Shown here: positions 15,605 to 24,755 of the stretch, piece after piece
How positions within the stretch are numbered: the stretch's first letter is position 1
Layout of the letters: each line of letters begins with the position of its first letter
Assembly (NCBI GenBank): GCA_902775565.1
Contig: CACYMP010000024.1
Location: 1-62,015, forward strand
Source of the DNA: Oscillospiraceae bacterium
GTDB lineage: Bacteria > Bacillota > Clostridia > Saccharofermentanales > Saccharofermentanaceae
DNA length: 62,015 nucleotides
Direction of reading: 5' to 3'
The notes under the pieces: generated by a model
What the model saw: the letters and a program-made list of their open reading frames with translations, nothing else
Told to the model about the DNA's origin: nothing
Databases searched by the model: none
Translations under genes and position numbers: made by a program

Positions 15605-18600
15605 TCAGTAGATCTTATAGATGACCGTGTTCTCCTCAGTAAAGTATGCAACCTGCTGAAGGTTCTCTTCGAAGAACTCACGGTTGAAGAATACATCATC
15701 ACCGTAATCGCCGTCTTCAAAGTCAGGATCTGCGATGAGGTAACGGATACCGCGCTCTTTGCAGTAACGCTTGAACTCGTTTATATTGCCGTCACAGCCT
15801 GAAATGAGCCAGAGGTAGATGGTGTCACGCTTATTGGTATCGTGGCCTGCAGACCATGCGTAGTAAGGCCAGCCGTAATACATAGGGCGTCCTGAGAGCA
15901 GGAATCTGTTCATAGACCATTCGGGAGTCAGGAAAACGTCATCGGGCTCAGTATTTTTCTCGATCCATTCCGTAACGGGAGAATCGACGTTTACGGCCAT
16001 CGGAGTGTTGTTGATGTTGATGTAGGTAGCCCACTCCGAAATACCTGTGCCTGTAAGAGCAACGAGCAGAATGAGTGCGGCTGCGACGCCGAAGATCTCG
16101 CAAATGACCCATACAGGACCGGGCAGACCCTTGGCCTTTGTCTCAACGGCCTGATGCTCAAGGACCATGTCCCCGTCATCCTCATCCTCTTCATCTTCGT
16201 CTTCGGTGTCGTCTTCTTCCTCGGAACTTTCGGAAACTTCCTTCTTTTCATCCTCGTCTGAGTTCTTTTCGGCAAGTTCCTTGGAATCCTTCTCTTCATC
16301 TTCGTCATCGAGGACTTCGAACGGAAGTTCTTCAAGCTCTTCGGATTTTTCTTCTTCCTTATCCGGTTCAGCTTCCTCCTTTTCGGGTTCGGAAGCTTTC
16401 TCTGTCTTGTCGGAAGATTCATCGGACTCGGCTTGTGCCTCTTCCTTGTTTTCGGCTTCTTCTGTCTTTTCGTCCTTGTCTGTCTTGGAAGCGTCTTCAG
16501 CGATAGCGGCAGAACCGGGTCTCATAGCGACTGTGCGCTCTGAAGGGAATTCGGAATTCTCTTTAGCTTCTTCAGTTTCTTTCTTGTCTTCATCTTTCTT
16601 TTCGTCGACGAAAGCAACTTCCGCATCGTCTGAGTCATCGGCGTCATCGGTCTCAGCTGATGCTTCTTTAGTTTCCTCTTTTTCCTCAGCCTTGGCGGCA
16701 TCCTCAGCAATTGCCATGGAACCGGGTCTCATAGAAACGGTGCGCTCATCAGGGATCTTGGAAAGCAGACGGGAATCTTCATCCTTATCCTCAGTCTTTT
16801 CTTCGGATTTCTCTTCGGACTTTTCTTCGTCGTCCGTAACGATCTCTTCGGGCTCTGAGTCATCGTCGGTCAAGACCTCGAAAGGCTCATCGTCACTGTC
16901 GCCGAAATGAACTTCTTTATTCTTTTCCTTATCGTCCTCAGCCTCGTCAGGGATAACGGGAGGGAGCTCGCCGTCCTTGGCAGCCTTTTCGATGTTGGCT
17001 TCAAGAGCTTCCTTCTCATCGGCGGAATCTTCTTCTTCTTCTTCCTCGTTCTGCTCATCTTCAGTATCTGCATCGATATCAACGTCTGCAGCGAGAACGG
17101 CAACAGTCTTTTTGCGGCCCGGCACGACAAGCAGATTTGCCATGAAGATGGCAACAAATGCATCGATCAGAATGAGTGATACCTGGATGAACTTGTGGTT
17201 TGCGAGCATTTCGAGCGTTACCTGGAACGTGAACGCAAAGATTATCGGGTTAAGGAATGCCAGGAACAGGAAGAACCTGTAGACAGGCTTCTTCTTTACG
17301 ATGTCGTGGAAGAAGAGCACCAGTGTGCATGTGAACGCAACAACAAGTGTAGCGCCTGTTACGGTCATGAGATAAGAACCCCATGAGAGCAGGACGTTTG
17401 CGGTTACCGGCTGGGAGTTCTCGGAAAGCAGGAACCCGGGCTGGTATTTCAGGGCAAGCACGTTCTGAGCGCCACCGGAGAATGCCAGTGTCTGTATAAA
17501 CGATGAGATGACCGCGCATGCCGCCACCATCAGATGAAGGAGCCTGCTCTCTGATACCAGTGCCATTCCGAAAAGCACGAGCAGCAATGCGATAAGGCAT
17601 GAACCGTGGAAATACGGCATGACGATCACAAGGATGCATGTGAAGAGTGCTAAGGTACCTGCAGAAAGCGGATCTTCTTTTCTGGGGAGCCAGGCGTTGC
17701 GTGAGAACAGTATTGCTTTAACCGCACCGGAGAAAGAACCGGCACTCATGGTGGAGATGCAGAGCCTTCTTACAAACGGAATGAAAAGGATGACGCAGAT
17801 GAGCGTTATCGCAATGCCGAGCATCAGATGGCGCTGGTTGGGGTAGACATTGATCGCCCAGACGCCCCATTCGTCATAAGGGGTCACGCCGTACCATGTC
17901 TGGTTGCTGAATATCTCATTGAAAGTCTCGGCGAGCGATTTGCCGCTTGTTAATGAATTGCTGATGCGGATAAATACGTTAAGAGAGCTTCTCAGGAAAA
18001 CGAATACCGGAGACAGTGCGAACGCAAGGCGTCTTCCGGAAAGGAGAGAAGCAAGGAGTCCCAGAAGGACAAGGGCGCATACCATCGAGATGATGGAAGG
18101 GATATTGAGCGCGTAGTCGATAGGGAATCCCAGATACTCGAGCATTCCTGCGAGGAAGTAGAACATGAAGTGATACTTGATGCCGTCACCTGAGAAATGC
18201 ATGTATTCGGTAGGGAAGTTGAAGCCCTTGCCGAACGAGGAGACCATCGCGGTGTGGGGCGAGAGGTCTGAGAATGTCGAATAGCCGTTGAGCAGGTAGT
18301 TGCGGTCGATCCTGTATGTATAGAACATAAGGAAGGCCGAGACGACTGTCACGAGCAGGATGATCAGGCTGTAAAAGAGAGTGTTGGAAGGCTTGTTGAC
18401 ATAAGCCGGAAGCTTGGAAGCAGGTTCCTCGCCGGTCTCTTTGATGAGCTCTTCTTCTTTGATCCTCCTGCGGTTCACCGTGATAAGGCAGGTGAGAACA
18501 AGCCAGAGGAACAATGCTGCGGTAACCATCAGGCCTATCTTCATGCAGAGCTTTTCGCTTGCCACGAAGTAAGACAGCCCGAGGATCACATAGTAGTTGA

Positions 18601-18787
18601 CGAACGGTACGCACATCAGTCCGGTCACGGTTCCCGCGGAAACCACGAAGAGTGTGCTGGGTATGTTTTCGATCGCCTTGACTGAAGGCGCACATGCCAA
18701 ATAAAGACGTCTAACGTCAGGGATGCAGATGGCCACAAGGACCATTCCCGTTATGGCGCATACGCAAAGATACAGAAATGCGAGCAT
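15605..18787 (-). CDS. Polytopic GT-C-like membrane protein with a roughly 310-residue acidic cytoplasmic loop
   Basis: 1060 residues starting at ATG 18787, chosen because AAGGGAGA stands eight bases upstream; an in-frame TTG at 18802 lies before that site. About a dozen N-terminal membrane segments include loops reading LNGYSTFSDLSPHTAMVSSF and FSGDGIKYHFMFYF, typical of large GT-C/GT39-like or DUF2298-like proteins that use lipid-linked sugars outside the membrane. Residues about 566-874 are an extraordinary Glu/Asp/Lys/Ser run carrying two copies of an ERTV-x-MRPGS-x-AIAED motif. One more helix follows, then a C-terminal globular domain (about 910-1060) with many Trp/Tyr near GWPYYAWSAGHDT. 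Sugar and acceptor are unknown. It stands alone on its strand between two plus-strand genes. Confidence 0.72.
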   Translation of the reverse strand: MLAFLYLCVCAITGMVLVAICIPDVRRLYLACAPSVKAIENIPSTLFVVSAGTVTGLMCVPFVNYYVILGLSYFVASEKLCMKIGLMVTAALFLWLVLTCLITVNRRRIKEEELIKETGEEPASKLPAYVNKPSNTLFYSLIILLVTVVSAFLMFYTYRIDRNYLLNGYSTFSDLSPHTAMVSSFGKGFNFPTEYMHFSGDGIKYHFMFYFLAGMLEYLGFPIDYALNIPSIISMVCALVLLGLLASLLSGRRLAFALSPVFVFLRSSLNVFIRISNSLTSGKSLAETFNEIFSNQTWYGVTPYDEWGVWAINVYPNQRHLMLGIAITLICVILFIPFVRRLCISTMSAGSFSGAVKAILFSRNAWLPRKEDPLSAGTLALFTCILVIVMPYFHGSCLIALLLVLFGMALVSESRLLHLMVAACAVISSFIQTLAFSGGAQNVLALKYQPGFLLSENSQPVTANVLLSWGSYLMTVTGATLVVAFTCTLVLFFHDIVKKKPVYRFFLFLAFLNPIIFAFTFQVTLEMLANHKFIQVSLILIDAFVAIFMANLLVVPGRKKTVAVLAADVDIDADTEDEQNEEEEEEDSADEKEALEANIEKAAKDGELPPVIPDEAEDDKEKNKEVHFGDSDDEPFEVLTDDDSEPEEIVTDDEEKSEEKSEEKTEDKDEDSRLLSKIPDERTVSMRPGSMAIAEDAAKAEEKEETKEASAETDDADDSDDAEVAFVDEKKDEDKKETEEAKENSEFPSERTVAMRPGSAAIAEDASKTDKDEKTEEAENKEEAQAESDESSDKTEKASEPEKEEAEPDKEEEKSEELEELPFEVLDDEDEEKDSKELAEKNSDEDEKKEVSESSEEEDDTEDEDEEDEDDGDMVLEHQAVETKAKGLPGPVWVICEIFGVAAALILLVALTGTGISEWATYININNTPMAVNVDSPVTEWIEKNTEPDDVFLTPEWSMNRFLLSGRPMYYGWPYYAWSAGHDTNKRDTIYLWLISGCDGNINEFKRYCKERGIRYLIADPDFEDGDYGDDVFFNREFFEENLQQVAYFTEENTVIYKIY
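16165..17090 (-). repeat. Acidic low-complexity coding region with duplicated MRPGS motif
   Basis: On the coding strand nearly every codon is Glu, Asp, Lys, Ser or Ala. Two near-copies of a 14-15 residue block, ERTVSMRPGSMAIAED (DNA about 16705-16750) and ERTVAMRPGSAAIAED (about 16500-16545), are the only ordered-looking segments. The opposite strand reads as a spurious Ser-rich frame. Confidence 0.85.
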
Positions 18788-18936
18788 AAAATCTCCCTTC
18801 AAACGATTTAAATAATTATATCAATTATTAATATAGGCAACTTTTACAAACTTATAACAGTTTCAAATAAAGGCAGTAAAAGATTTGTGAAAAAGGTCTA
18901 TAATCTGCATATATCTTGTGAAAAGAAAGGTATTTC

Positions 18937-19992
18937 ATGAAAATAGTTGTTTTAGGCGGCGGACTGTCGCCGGAGCGTGACGTATCGCTCAAATCGGCAA
19001 GCCTCATTGCGAATGCGCTCCTTTCTAAGGGCCATGAGGTTGCGATGATAGATCTTTATGACGGAATCGAGAATGACCGTCCCGCAGAAAGCTTTTTCCG
19101 CAGAGGCACGGTAAATCCCTATACTTATACGATCCCCGAGAATGAACCTGATCTCGAGGAGATAATCAGACAGCACGGCGGAAGAAGGCAGTGGGTAGGT
19201 CCCAGGGTCATCGAACTCTGCCAGTATGCCGACAGGGTGTTCCTCGGACTTCACGGTTCCCACGGTGAGAACGGCCAGATCCAGGCTCTCCTTGACGCAT
19301 ATGACGTTATGTATACCGGATGCAGATATTTAGGCTGCGCCATCGCCATGGACAAGGACGTATCCAAGTCCCTGATCGCAGGCGCGGGTATCCCCACGGC
19401 AAAGTGGATCACCGGCAAATATGAGGACATGACTCCCGAGAAGATCCTTAAGGAGATCGGCATTCCCTGTGTTATCAAGCCTATCGGCTGCGGTTCCTCC
19501 TGCGGCGTTTCAATCGTCAAGAACGAGGAAGAGTTCGCTCCCGCGCTCGAATGGGCTGCTTCCTATAAGCAGATGATCCTTGTCGAGCAGTTCCTTAAGG
19601 GACGCGAGGTCACGATCAGTGTGGTCGGGCACCGGGCTCTTCCCATTACCGAGATCATCCCCCACGAGGGTTTCTACGACTACAAGAACAAGTATCAGGA
19701 CGGACTTACGACACATGTCTGCCCCGCCAGGATAAATGAGGAAGACTATAAGAAATGCCAGGATCTCGCAGTCAGGATCTTTGACATACTCAGAATGGAC
19801 CAGTACGGCAGGATCGACATGATCTACGATGAGAATACTCACGAATTCTGGTTTATCGAGGCAAATAACCTCCCCGGAATGACGAACACCTCACTGCTTC
19901 CCGAGGCAGCCAAGGTCGAAGGCATCTCTTATGAGGACCTTTGCGAGAAGATCGTCATGAGCTGCGGAAAGACCGCGATAGAGGGGATCTGA
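18937..19992 (+). CDS. ddl: D-alanine--D-alanine ligase
   Basis: Joins two D-Ala with ATP to make the end of the peptidoglycan stem peptide. The 351-residue ATP-grasp enzyme has the Ddl N-terminal motif (GGLSPERDVSLKSA), HGSHGENGQIQALLD at about 106-120, the ATP-grasp glycine loop PIGCGSSCGVS, and the metal-binding end FIEANNLPGMT near residues 310-320. It lacks the usual G-x-x-x-E-H start but keeps the E-R/SPER variant seen in other Ddl-type ligases. AAAGG lies about eight bases before the ATG. alr (D-Ala supply) is 3.6 kb downstream on the same strand. A TATAAT at 18899-18904 is a likely -10. Confidence 0.92.
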   Translation: MKIVVLGGGLSPERDVSLKSASLIANALLSKGHEVAMIDLYDGIENDRPAESFFRRGTVNPYTYTIPENEPDLEEIIRQHGGRRQWVGPRVIELCQYADRVFLGLHGSHGENGQIQALLDAYDVMYTGCRYLGCAIAMDKDVSKSLIAGAGIPTAKWITGKYEDMTPEKILKEIGIPCVIKPIGCGSSCGVSIVKNEEEFAPALEWAASYKQMILVEQFLKGREVTISVVGHRALPITEIIPHEGFYDYKNKYQDGLTTHVCPARINEEDYKKCQDLAVRIFDILRMDQYGRIDMIYDENTHEFWFIEANNLPGMTNTSLLPEAAKVEGISYEDLCEKIVMSCGKTAIEGI

Positions 19993-20060
19993 CCCGGTAA
20001 GTAGTCGGAAGGCTGCTTATGTGTTAGAATTTAAAGGTTAAACTTTCGGAGGAACGGCAA

Positions 20061-20669
20061 TTGGATTATCTTGAAGGACTGATGCTCGGCAAATTGTGGA
20101 GCGATACCGATTACGAGAACAGAAAGCATTTCTGGCTCTTCGTGATCTATGGCCTGCTTTGCAACTGCATCGTTCTTTATACATATATCCTCGGTAAGAG
20201 GCTTTTGTGGTGCGGAGAGGTAGGAATGCCTCTTTTTGCCACTTTTATAATCCTTTTTGTCGCAAGCCCCTTTATTAATTTCAGATATTACCGAATGCCC
20301 TTATGGGGCAAGATATTGGTATTGGCAGAGAAGATCTTCAAATCTTATCTCGTTCTCAGTTACACGGTGAGTCTCATACTCCCGAAACTCACGGTGAATG
20401 TTGGTGATCTCCAGTCTTTTGTCATTGACTATCTCAATAAGACTCTTGAGCAGTATACAACCAAATATGCGGCAAGTTCCGGTTCGTTCGCCACGGTTAC
20501 CGGCGTTCTTGCCGGAGGCCTGCACGTAGTGCTGACGGTACTTGGTATCTTTGTGGTTGCCATGATCGTACCCGGCCTCATATACATAGTATTCAGATTC
20601 TGTCAGTTTGTATGGGACTGGCTCATCAACACTTTGATACTTAAGAGATTCTTTCCCTCGAAGCGGTAA
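20061..20669 (+). CDS. Small four-helix integral membrane protein
   Basis: Function unknown. 202 residues from a TTG start at 20061, chosen because GGAGGA lies at 20048-20053 with ideal spacing. Hydrophobic segments are at about 24-46, 55-75, 85-108 and 150-180. The last is followed by an aromatic-rich stretch (FCQFVWDWLINTL) and a basic end. There is an Asn/Thr-rich extracellular-type loop around 120-145. An extended -10 (TGTTAGAAT, to 20030) precedes it, so it may head the unit that includes the kinase-like gene, metA, nnrD and alr. Confidence 0.7.
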   Translation: MDYLEGLMLGKLWSDTDYENRKHFWLFVIYGLLCNCIVLYTYILGKRLLWCGEVGMPLFATFIILFVASPFINFRYYRMPLWGKILVLAEKIFKSYLVLSYTVSLILPKLTVNVGDLQSFVIDYLNKTLEQYTTKYAASSGSFATVTGVLAGGLHVVLTVLGIFVVAMIVPGLIYIVFRFCQFVWDWLINTLILKRFFPSKR

Positions 20670-20714
20670 CAAGCTTCGAACCGGATCTCTTTTTCGCGGA
20701 AACAGGAGGAAGGC

Positions 20715-21722
20715 ATGGCGGAGCTTAGAGACAGAATAGACATTACGGTTGAAGAACTCGAAGAGTCTCTCGGAGCTTCAAATCTGCCCAGATTTATCAG
20801 GGAATCGGAGAAATCCTTTCTTCAAAGGATCGATACTATCTGTTCCGAGATCTGTGCCGACAAGGAGAAGAAGGCTATCTTCGTCTCAGGCCCCACATCC
20901 TCCGGAAAAACGACTTTTACGCTAAGGCTCGCGAAAACGATCACAGAGGCAGGCAGAAAGGCCTGCCACCTCTCTCTCGACGATTACTACAACATTCAGG
21001 ATATCGTCTGCGACAGGGAGGGAAGACCCGATTTCGAGACGATCGACGCGCTTGACGTTGACAGGATACAGAGCGATATAGCAAGGATCCTGAACGGGGA
21101 GACGGTCATCCCGCCGTTCTTTGATTTCCAGACCAGGATCCAGCATGAAGGCAAACCCGAGAATGCCATCACTTTAGGTGATGACGGCGTACTTGTAGTA
21201 GAGGGTCTTCACGGACTCAATTCGAGAATATCGGGCAGCTTTGGTGACAAGTGTTCCAAGGTCTTCATAATGCCTTACGGCAATGTGTACTGTGACACCA
21301 AGCTCATGGACAGCAATGAGATCAGGATGCTTCGAAGGATCGTAAGGGACAACAGGCACAGAAGTGCCCATGCCCTTGCCACGATCGATTACTGGCCCAT
21401 GATCAGCAAGTCAGAGGAGAAGTACTACACCGATTATCTGACATGCGCAGACTACCACGTTAATTCGTTCCTCGCATATGAGAGCCTTATAATCGCGCCC
21501 CTCGCGTTAAATGACATCCAGGCTGCCTTGAAGCAGGTGGAGAAGGGCACGATCGCGCCCAGCGTATTTATGGAAAAGTCGACTTCCGGCAAGCCTTTTG
21601 CGGATCTGTCTTCAGCTTTGGCGAAAGCTTCCAAGCTGATAGGCCACTTGGACAAGATCCCTGTAGTCAGCCCTGACCAGGTTCCCGCGGAATCCATCCT
21701 GAACGAATTCATCAGCGGTTAA
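20715..21722 (+). CDS. Uridine kinase / phosphoribulokinase-like nucleoside kinase
   Basis: 335 residues with the P-loop GPTSSGKTT (59-67), then HLSLDDYY, PDFETIDALDVDRI, and a lid-region GLHGLNSRI. These match the uridine kinase family found in clostridia as a kinase half behind an N-terminal TGS/ThrRS-like half of roughly 200 residues. Here only the kinase half is present, with a normal ATG and AGGAGGAAGG just upstream, so the N-terminal domain is absent rather than cut by a frameshift. Likely reaction is phosphorylation of uridine or cytidine, but the substrate is not certain. metA follows 15 bp later. Confidence 0.82.
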   Translation: MAELRDRIDITVEELEESLGASNLPRFIRESEKSFLQRIDTICSEICADKEKKAIFVSGPTSSGKTTFTLRLAKTITEAGRKACHLSLDDYYNIQDIVCDREGRPDFETIDALDVDRIQSDIARILNGETVIPPFFDFQTRIQHEGKPENAITLGDDGVLVVEGLHGLNSRISGSFGDKCSKVFIMPYGNVYCDTKLMDSNEIRMLRRIVRDNRHRSAHALATIDYWPMISKSEEKYYTDYLTCADYHVNSFLAYESLIIAPLALNDIQAALKQVEKGTIAPSVFMEKSTSGKPFADLSSALAKASKLIGHLDKIPVVSPDQVPAESILNEFISG

Positions 21723-21737
21723 CGAAGGAGGCTAAAA

Positions 21738-22709
21738 ATGCCTATCAGAATATCAGACAATCTTCCGGCGAGACATACACTCGAACAGGAAAGAATATTT
21801 GTTATGGAAGAGAACCGCGCTCTGTCTCAGGACATCAGAGCGCTCAGACTTGTCATACTCAATCTGATGCCTGACAAGATCACGACCGAGACACAGCTGT
21901 TAAGGGCGCTGTCAAACACGCCGATACAGATCGATATAGAGCTTTTGTGCATGGCTTCGCATCAGTCGACCCACACGAGCGCCGCGCATCTTACCAAATA
22001 TTATGAGACATTCGACAAGATAAAGGACCAGTATTTCGACGGCATGATCATTACAGGCGCGCCTGTCGAGAAGCTCCCTTTCGAAGAAGTCGATTACTGG
22101 GAAGAATTATGTCAGGTGCTTGAGTGGAGCAAGACGCACGTCTATTCGACACTGCATCTGTGCTGGGCCGCATTCGCGGGACTTTACTATCACTACGGAG
22201 TTCCCAAATACGTTCTCGATAAGAAGGTATTCGGAGTTTTCGAGCATTCTATGACGTGGAGCCGCCCGGTCAAGCTCTTCAGAGGCTTTGACGACGTGTT
22301 CTATGTTCCTCATTCACGTTACACGGAGATAAGGAAAGAGGACATCCTGAAGCACAGCGATTTGAGGATCCTCTCCGAATCCGAGGAATGCGGCATCTAT
22401 GCCGTTTCGGATCTGCACGGACGTCAGATATTCATCACCGGCCACTCCGAGTATGACAGAGAGACGCTCGACAGGGAATATAAGAGAGACCGTGGAGCAG
22501 GCCTTAATACGGCACTTCCGGTCAACTATTACATTGACAATGATCCGAAAAAGGGCGCGCTCCTCAGATGGAGGTCTTCAGCGACCCTCATGTACACCAA
22601 CTGGCTCAACTACTACGTTTATCAGGAGACTCCGTTTGATATCGGAGCTATCAGCAACATAAGGAACGAAGATCTGGTACCCGGAAGGGATGAGGAGAAA
22701 CATGAGTGA
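21738..22709 (+). CDS. metA: Homoserine O-acetyltransferase (MetA family)
   Basis: Acylates homoserine in methionine synthesis. The 323-residue MetA-type protein has the catalytic Cys142 ([13 protein letters not shown]), His236 and Glu238 (ITGHSEYD). Position 111 in the ITGAPVE motif is Glu; in studied MetA enzymes Glu111 gives acetyl-CoA specificity and Gly111 succinyl-CoA specificity. I therefore call it an acetyltransferase despite the frequent 'succinyltransferase' label. AAGGAGG precedes the ATG. It overlaps nnrD by 8 bp. No S-box, T-box or other methionine control is visible just upstream, as it is mid-operon. Confidence 0.92.
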   Translation: MPIRISDNLPARHTLEQERIFVMEENRALSQDIRALRLVILNLMPDKITTETQLLRALSNTPIQIDIELLCMASHQSTHTSAAHLTKYYETFDKIKDQYFDGMIITGAPVEKLPFEEVDYWEELCQVLEWSKTHVYSTLHLCWAAFAGLYYHYGVPKYVLDKKVFGVFEHSMTWSRPVKLFRGFDDVFYVPHSRYTEIRKEDILKHSDLRILSESEECGIYAVSDLHGRQIFITGHSEYDRETLDREYKRDRGAGLNTALPVNYYIDNDPKKGALLRWRSSATLMYTNWLNYYVYQETPFDIGAISNIRNEDLVPGRDEEKHE

Positions 22710-23592
22710 TACCGGAATGACGGTACTGACCGATGAATTCACACGGAGCATCGCTCCCAAACGCCCGGTCTCCGGTTACAAGGGGACTTTCGGAACCGCG
22801 CTGATCACTGCGGGTTCCGAATACATGACGGGTGCTGCTGTCCTTGCATGCGGAGCTGCGCTCAGATCGGGTTGCGGTCTTGTACGTGTCTATTCCGAAA
22901 GCAGGACCTTGGATGCGATCAGGGCAAATCATCCGTGCGCTTTGCAGTCTCTGCGCGAAGGCATGCCTTCAGGAGTTTTGAGAACGGCAGGACGCCTTCT
23001 CGAGAGCGCGAATTCCGTGCTGATCGGTCCCGGTATCCCTTCTGACGATCTGAATATCCTTCCGCTTCTCGGACTTTTTATCCGTGAGGCGAAAACCCTT
23101 GTTATTGATGCCGGAGCGCTCAGCGCTGCCGCTCATGATAAAGAGAATATCCTTCCGATGTTAAGGCACAGGGAGACGCCTGCGATCCTTACTCCTCATA
23201 TGGGTGAATTCGCAAGGATCTCTGCAGGTGTTGAGGGGATCGGCCCGGCTGATTCTTCCGATCAGGCCGCACTTAAGCTCGCGGCAAAGCTCAGGAGCAT
23301 TATCGTTCTCAAGAACAGCAAGACGTTCATTGCGCTTCCTGACGGAAAACTGTACGTCAATGATGTAGAGAACAGCGGGCTTGCGAAGGGCGGATCCGGA
23401 GATGTCCTGGCAGGACTTACCGCAGGCCTTCTTGCCCAGGGTGTATCACCCGCGGAAGCCGCATGCGCTGCTGTCAGGATACATTCCAATGCGGGAATGC
23501 TCGCGGCGCAGGACTACGGAACAAGAGCAATGCTGCCTTCCGATCTGGAGGATTTCTTCCCGGAAGCATTTGAGAAAGCCGGTTGGAGCTGA
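22702..23592 (+). CDS. nnrD: ADP/ATP-dependent NAD(P)H-hydrate dehydratase
   Basis: Repairs hydrated NAD(P)H using ADP or ATP. The 296-residue protein is the YjeF C-terminal (ribokinase-like) domain alone, without the epimerase domain fused in many bacteria. Motifs are [19 protein letters not shown] near the N-terminus, [21 protein letters not shown] and [14 protein letters not shown] with catalytic Asp about 234. Start ATG 22702 is chosen over an in-frame ATG at 22690 because AGGAG lies five bases before it. It overlaps the metA stop, and alr follows 6 bp later, so translation is coupled. Confidence 0.88.
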   Translation: MSDTGMTVLTDEFTRSIAPKRPVSGYKGTFGTALITAGSEYMTGAAVLACGAALRSGCGLVRVYSESRTLDAIRANHPCALQSLREGMPSGVLRTAGRLLESANSVLIGPGIPSDDLNILPLLGLFIREAKTLVIDAGALSAAAHDKENILPMLRHRETPAILTPHMGEFARISAGVEGIGPADSSDQAALKLAAKLRSIIVLKNSKTFIALPDGKLYVNDVENSGLAKGGSGDVLAGLTAGLLAQGVSPAEAACAAVRIHSNAGMLAAQDYGTRAMLPSDLEDFFPEAFEKAGWS

Positions 23593-23598
23593 GTATCT

Positions 23599-24753
23599 AT
23601 GGAACATAAAGATGCCGGACTCAGAACTGATTACTATGACCGTTCGTGCGTTGAGATCGATCTTGACGCGCTCAGGCATAATTTCGAAGAGATAAAGAAG
23701 GTTACAACGCCCGGAACCGGGATCCTTGCGGTGGTCAAGGCTGATGCCTACGGCCACGGTGCATATGAGACCGCCACGGCTCTTCTGGAGTGCGGTGCTG
23801 CGGGCCTTTGCCTTGCGACGATCGATGAAGCGGTTGAATTAAGGCACCGCGGTATAACTGCCCCCATGATGATTTTAGGATTTACTGACAAGAGCAGGTT
23901 TGCCGATGCGGTCAGATATGACATCGAGCAGGCCGTCTATTCGTATGAGGTTGCCAAGGCTCTTTCAGATGAGGCTGTTTCACAGGGCAGGGAGATAAAG
24001 ATACACATTAAGCTCGATACCGGAATGGGCCGCATAGGCTTCAAGACGGACGGATCCGATACGGAAGAGATAGTTAAGAGCTGCCAACTGCCGGGGATCG
24101 TTCCTTACGGTGTTTTCTCGCATTTCGCCGTAGCAGATACCGACGATGACGAATATACGTTGAAGCAGTTTGATGCCTTTATGGGACAGATAAGCAGACT
24201 TGAGTCTGAGGGCATCATTTTCGCGAAAAAGCATATATGCAACAGCGCGGGTATCATGAGATTCCCTCAGATGCACCTCGACCTGGTCAGAGCGGGCATC
24301 ATACTGTACGGCTTAATGCCGCCGGGATGCCCCGAGCCGGAGCGTAAGCCTGATCTTATCCCGGTCATGAACTGGTATGCCAAGGTAATTCACGTCAAGA
24401 CTATACCTGCAGGCGCAACGGTCAGCTACGGAAGGCATTTCAAGGCGGAACGCGAGACCGAGGTCGCAACGGTCGGAATAGGCTATGCTGACGGACTTTC
24501 ACGACGTCTTTCAAATGGTTTCGAGCTCGTTTTGAACGGCGAGAAGTGCCCGATAATCGGTAATGTCTGCATGGATATGTGCATGGTGGATACTACGGAT
24601 CTTAAGACCAGACCCAAGGTCGGCGACAAGGTCGTTGTTTTCGGAAAAGACAGGCTTGCTGACGATCTGGCAGACAGGCTCGGAACTATCAACTACGAGA
24701 TAACTTGTGATGTCGGAAGGAGAGTCAGGCGTATTTACACCTGCAAAGAGTGA
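23599..24753 (+). CDS. alr: Alanine racemase
   Basis: PLP enzyme making D-alanine for peptidoglycan (and possibly teichoic acid). The 384-residue protein has PLP-binding Lys47 (AVVKADAYGHG), LDTGMGRIGF, the NSAG motif and the second catalytic Tyr in GIGYADGLSRR. Length is normal. It probably works with ddl upstream. The downstream YidC/sulfatase gene begins within a few bases of its stop, so the two are in one transcript. Confidence 0.95.
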   Translation: MEHKDAGLRTDYYDRSCVEIDLDALRHNFEEIKKVTTPGTGILAVVKADAYGHGAYETATALLECGAAGLCLATIDEAVELRHRGITAPMMILGFTDKSRFADAVRYDIEQAVYSYEVAKALSDEAVSQGREIKIHIKLDTGMGRIGFKTDGSDTEEIVKSCQLPGIVPYGVFSHFAVADTDDDEYTLKQFDAFMGQISRLESEGIIFAKKHICNSAGIMRFPQMHLDLVRAGIILYGLMPPGCPEPERKPDLIPVMNWYAKVIHVKTIPAGATVSYGRHFKAERETEVATVGIGYADGLSRRLSNGFELVLNGEKCPIIGNVCMDMCMVDTTDLKTRPKVGDKVVVFGKDRLADDLADRLGTINYEITCDVGRRVRRIYTCKE

Positions 24754-24755
24754 AG

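Noticed and set aside
16167..16910. Plus-strand 247-codon Ser-rich open frame
   Set aside because: It is the antisense of the acidic loop of the minus-strand GT-C-like gene; Glu and Asp codons read backwards as Ser, Phe and Leu. It has no ribosome binding site or recognisable domain.
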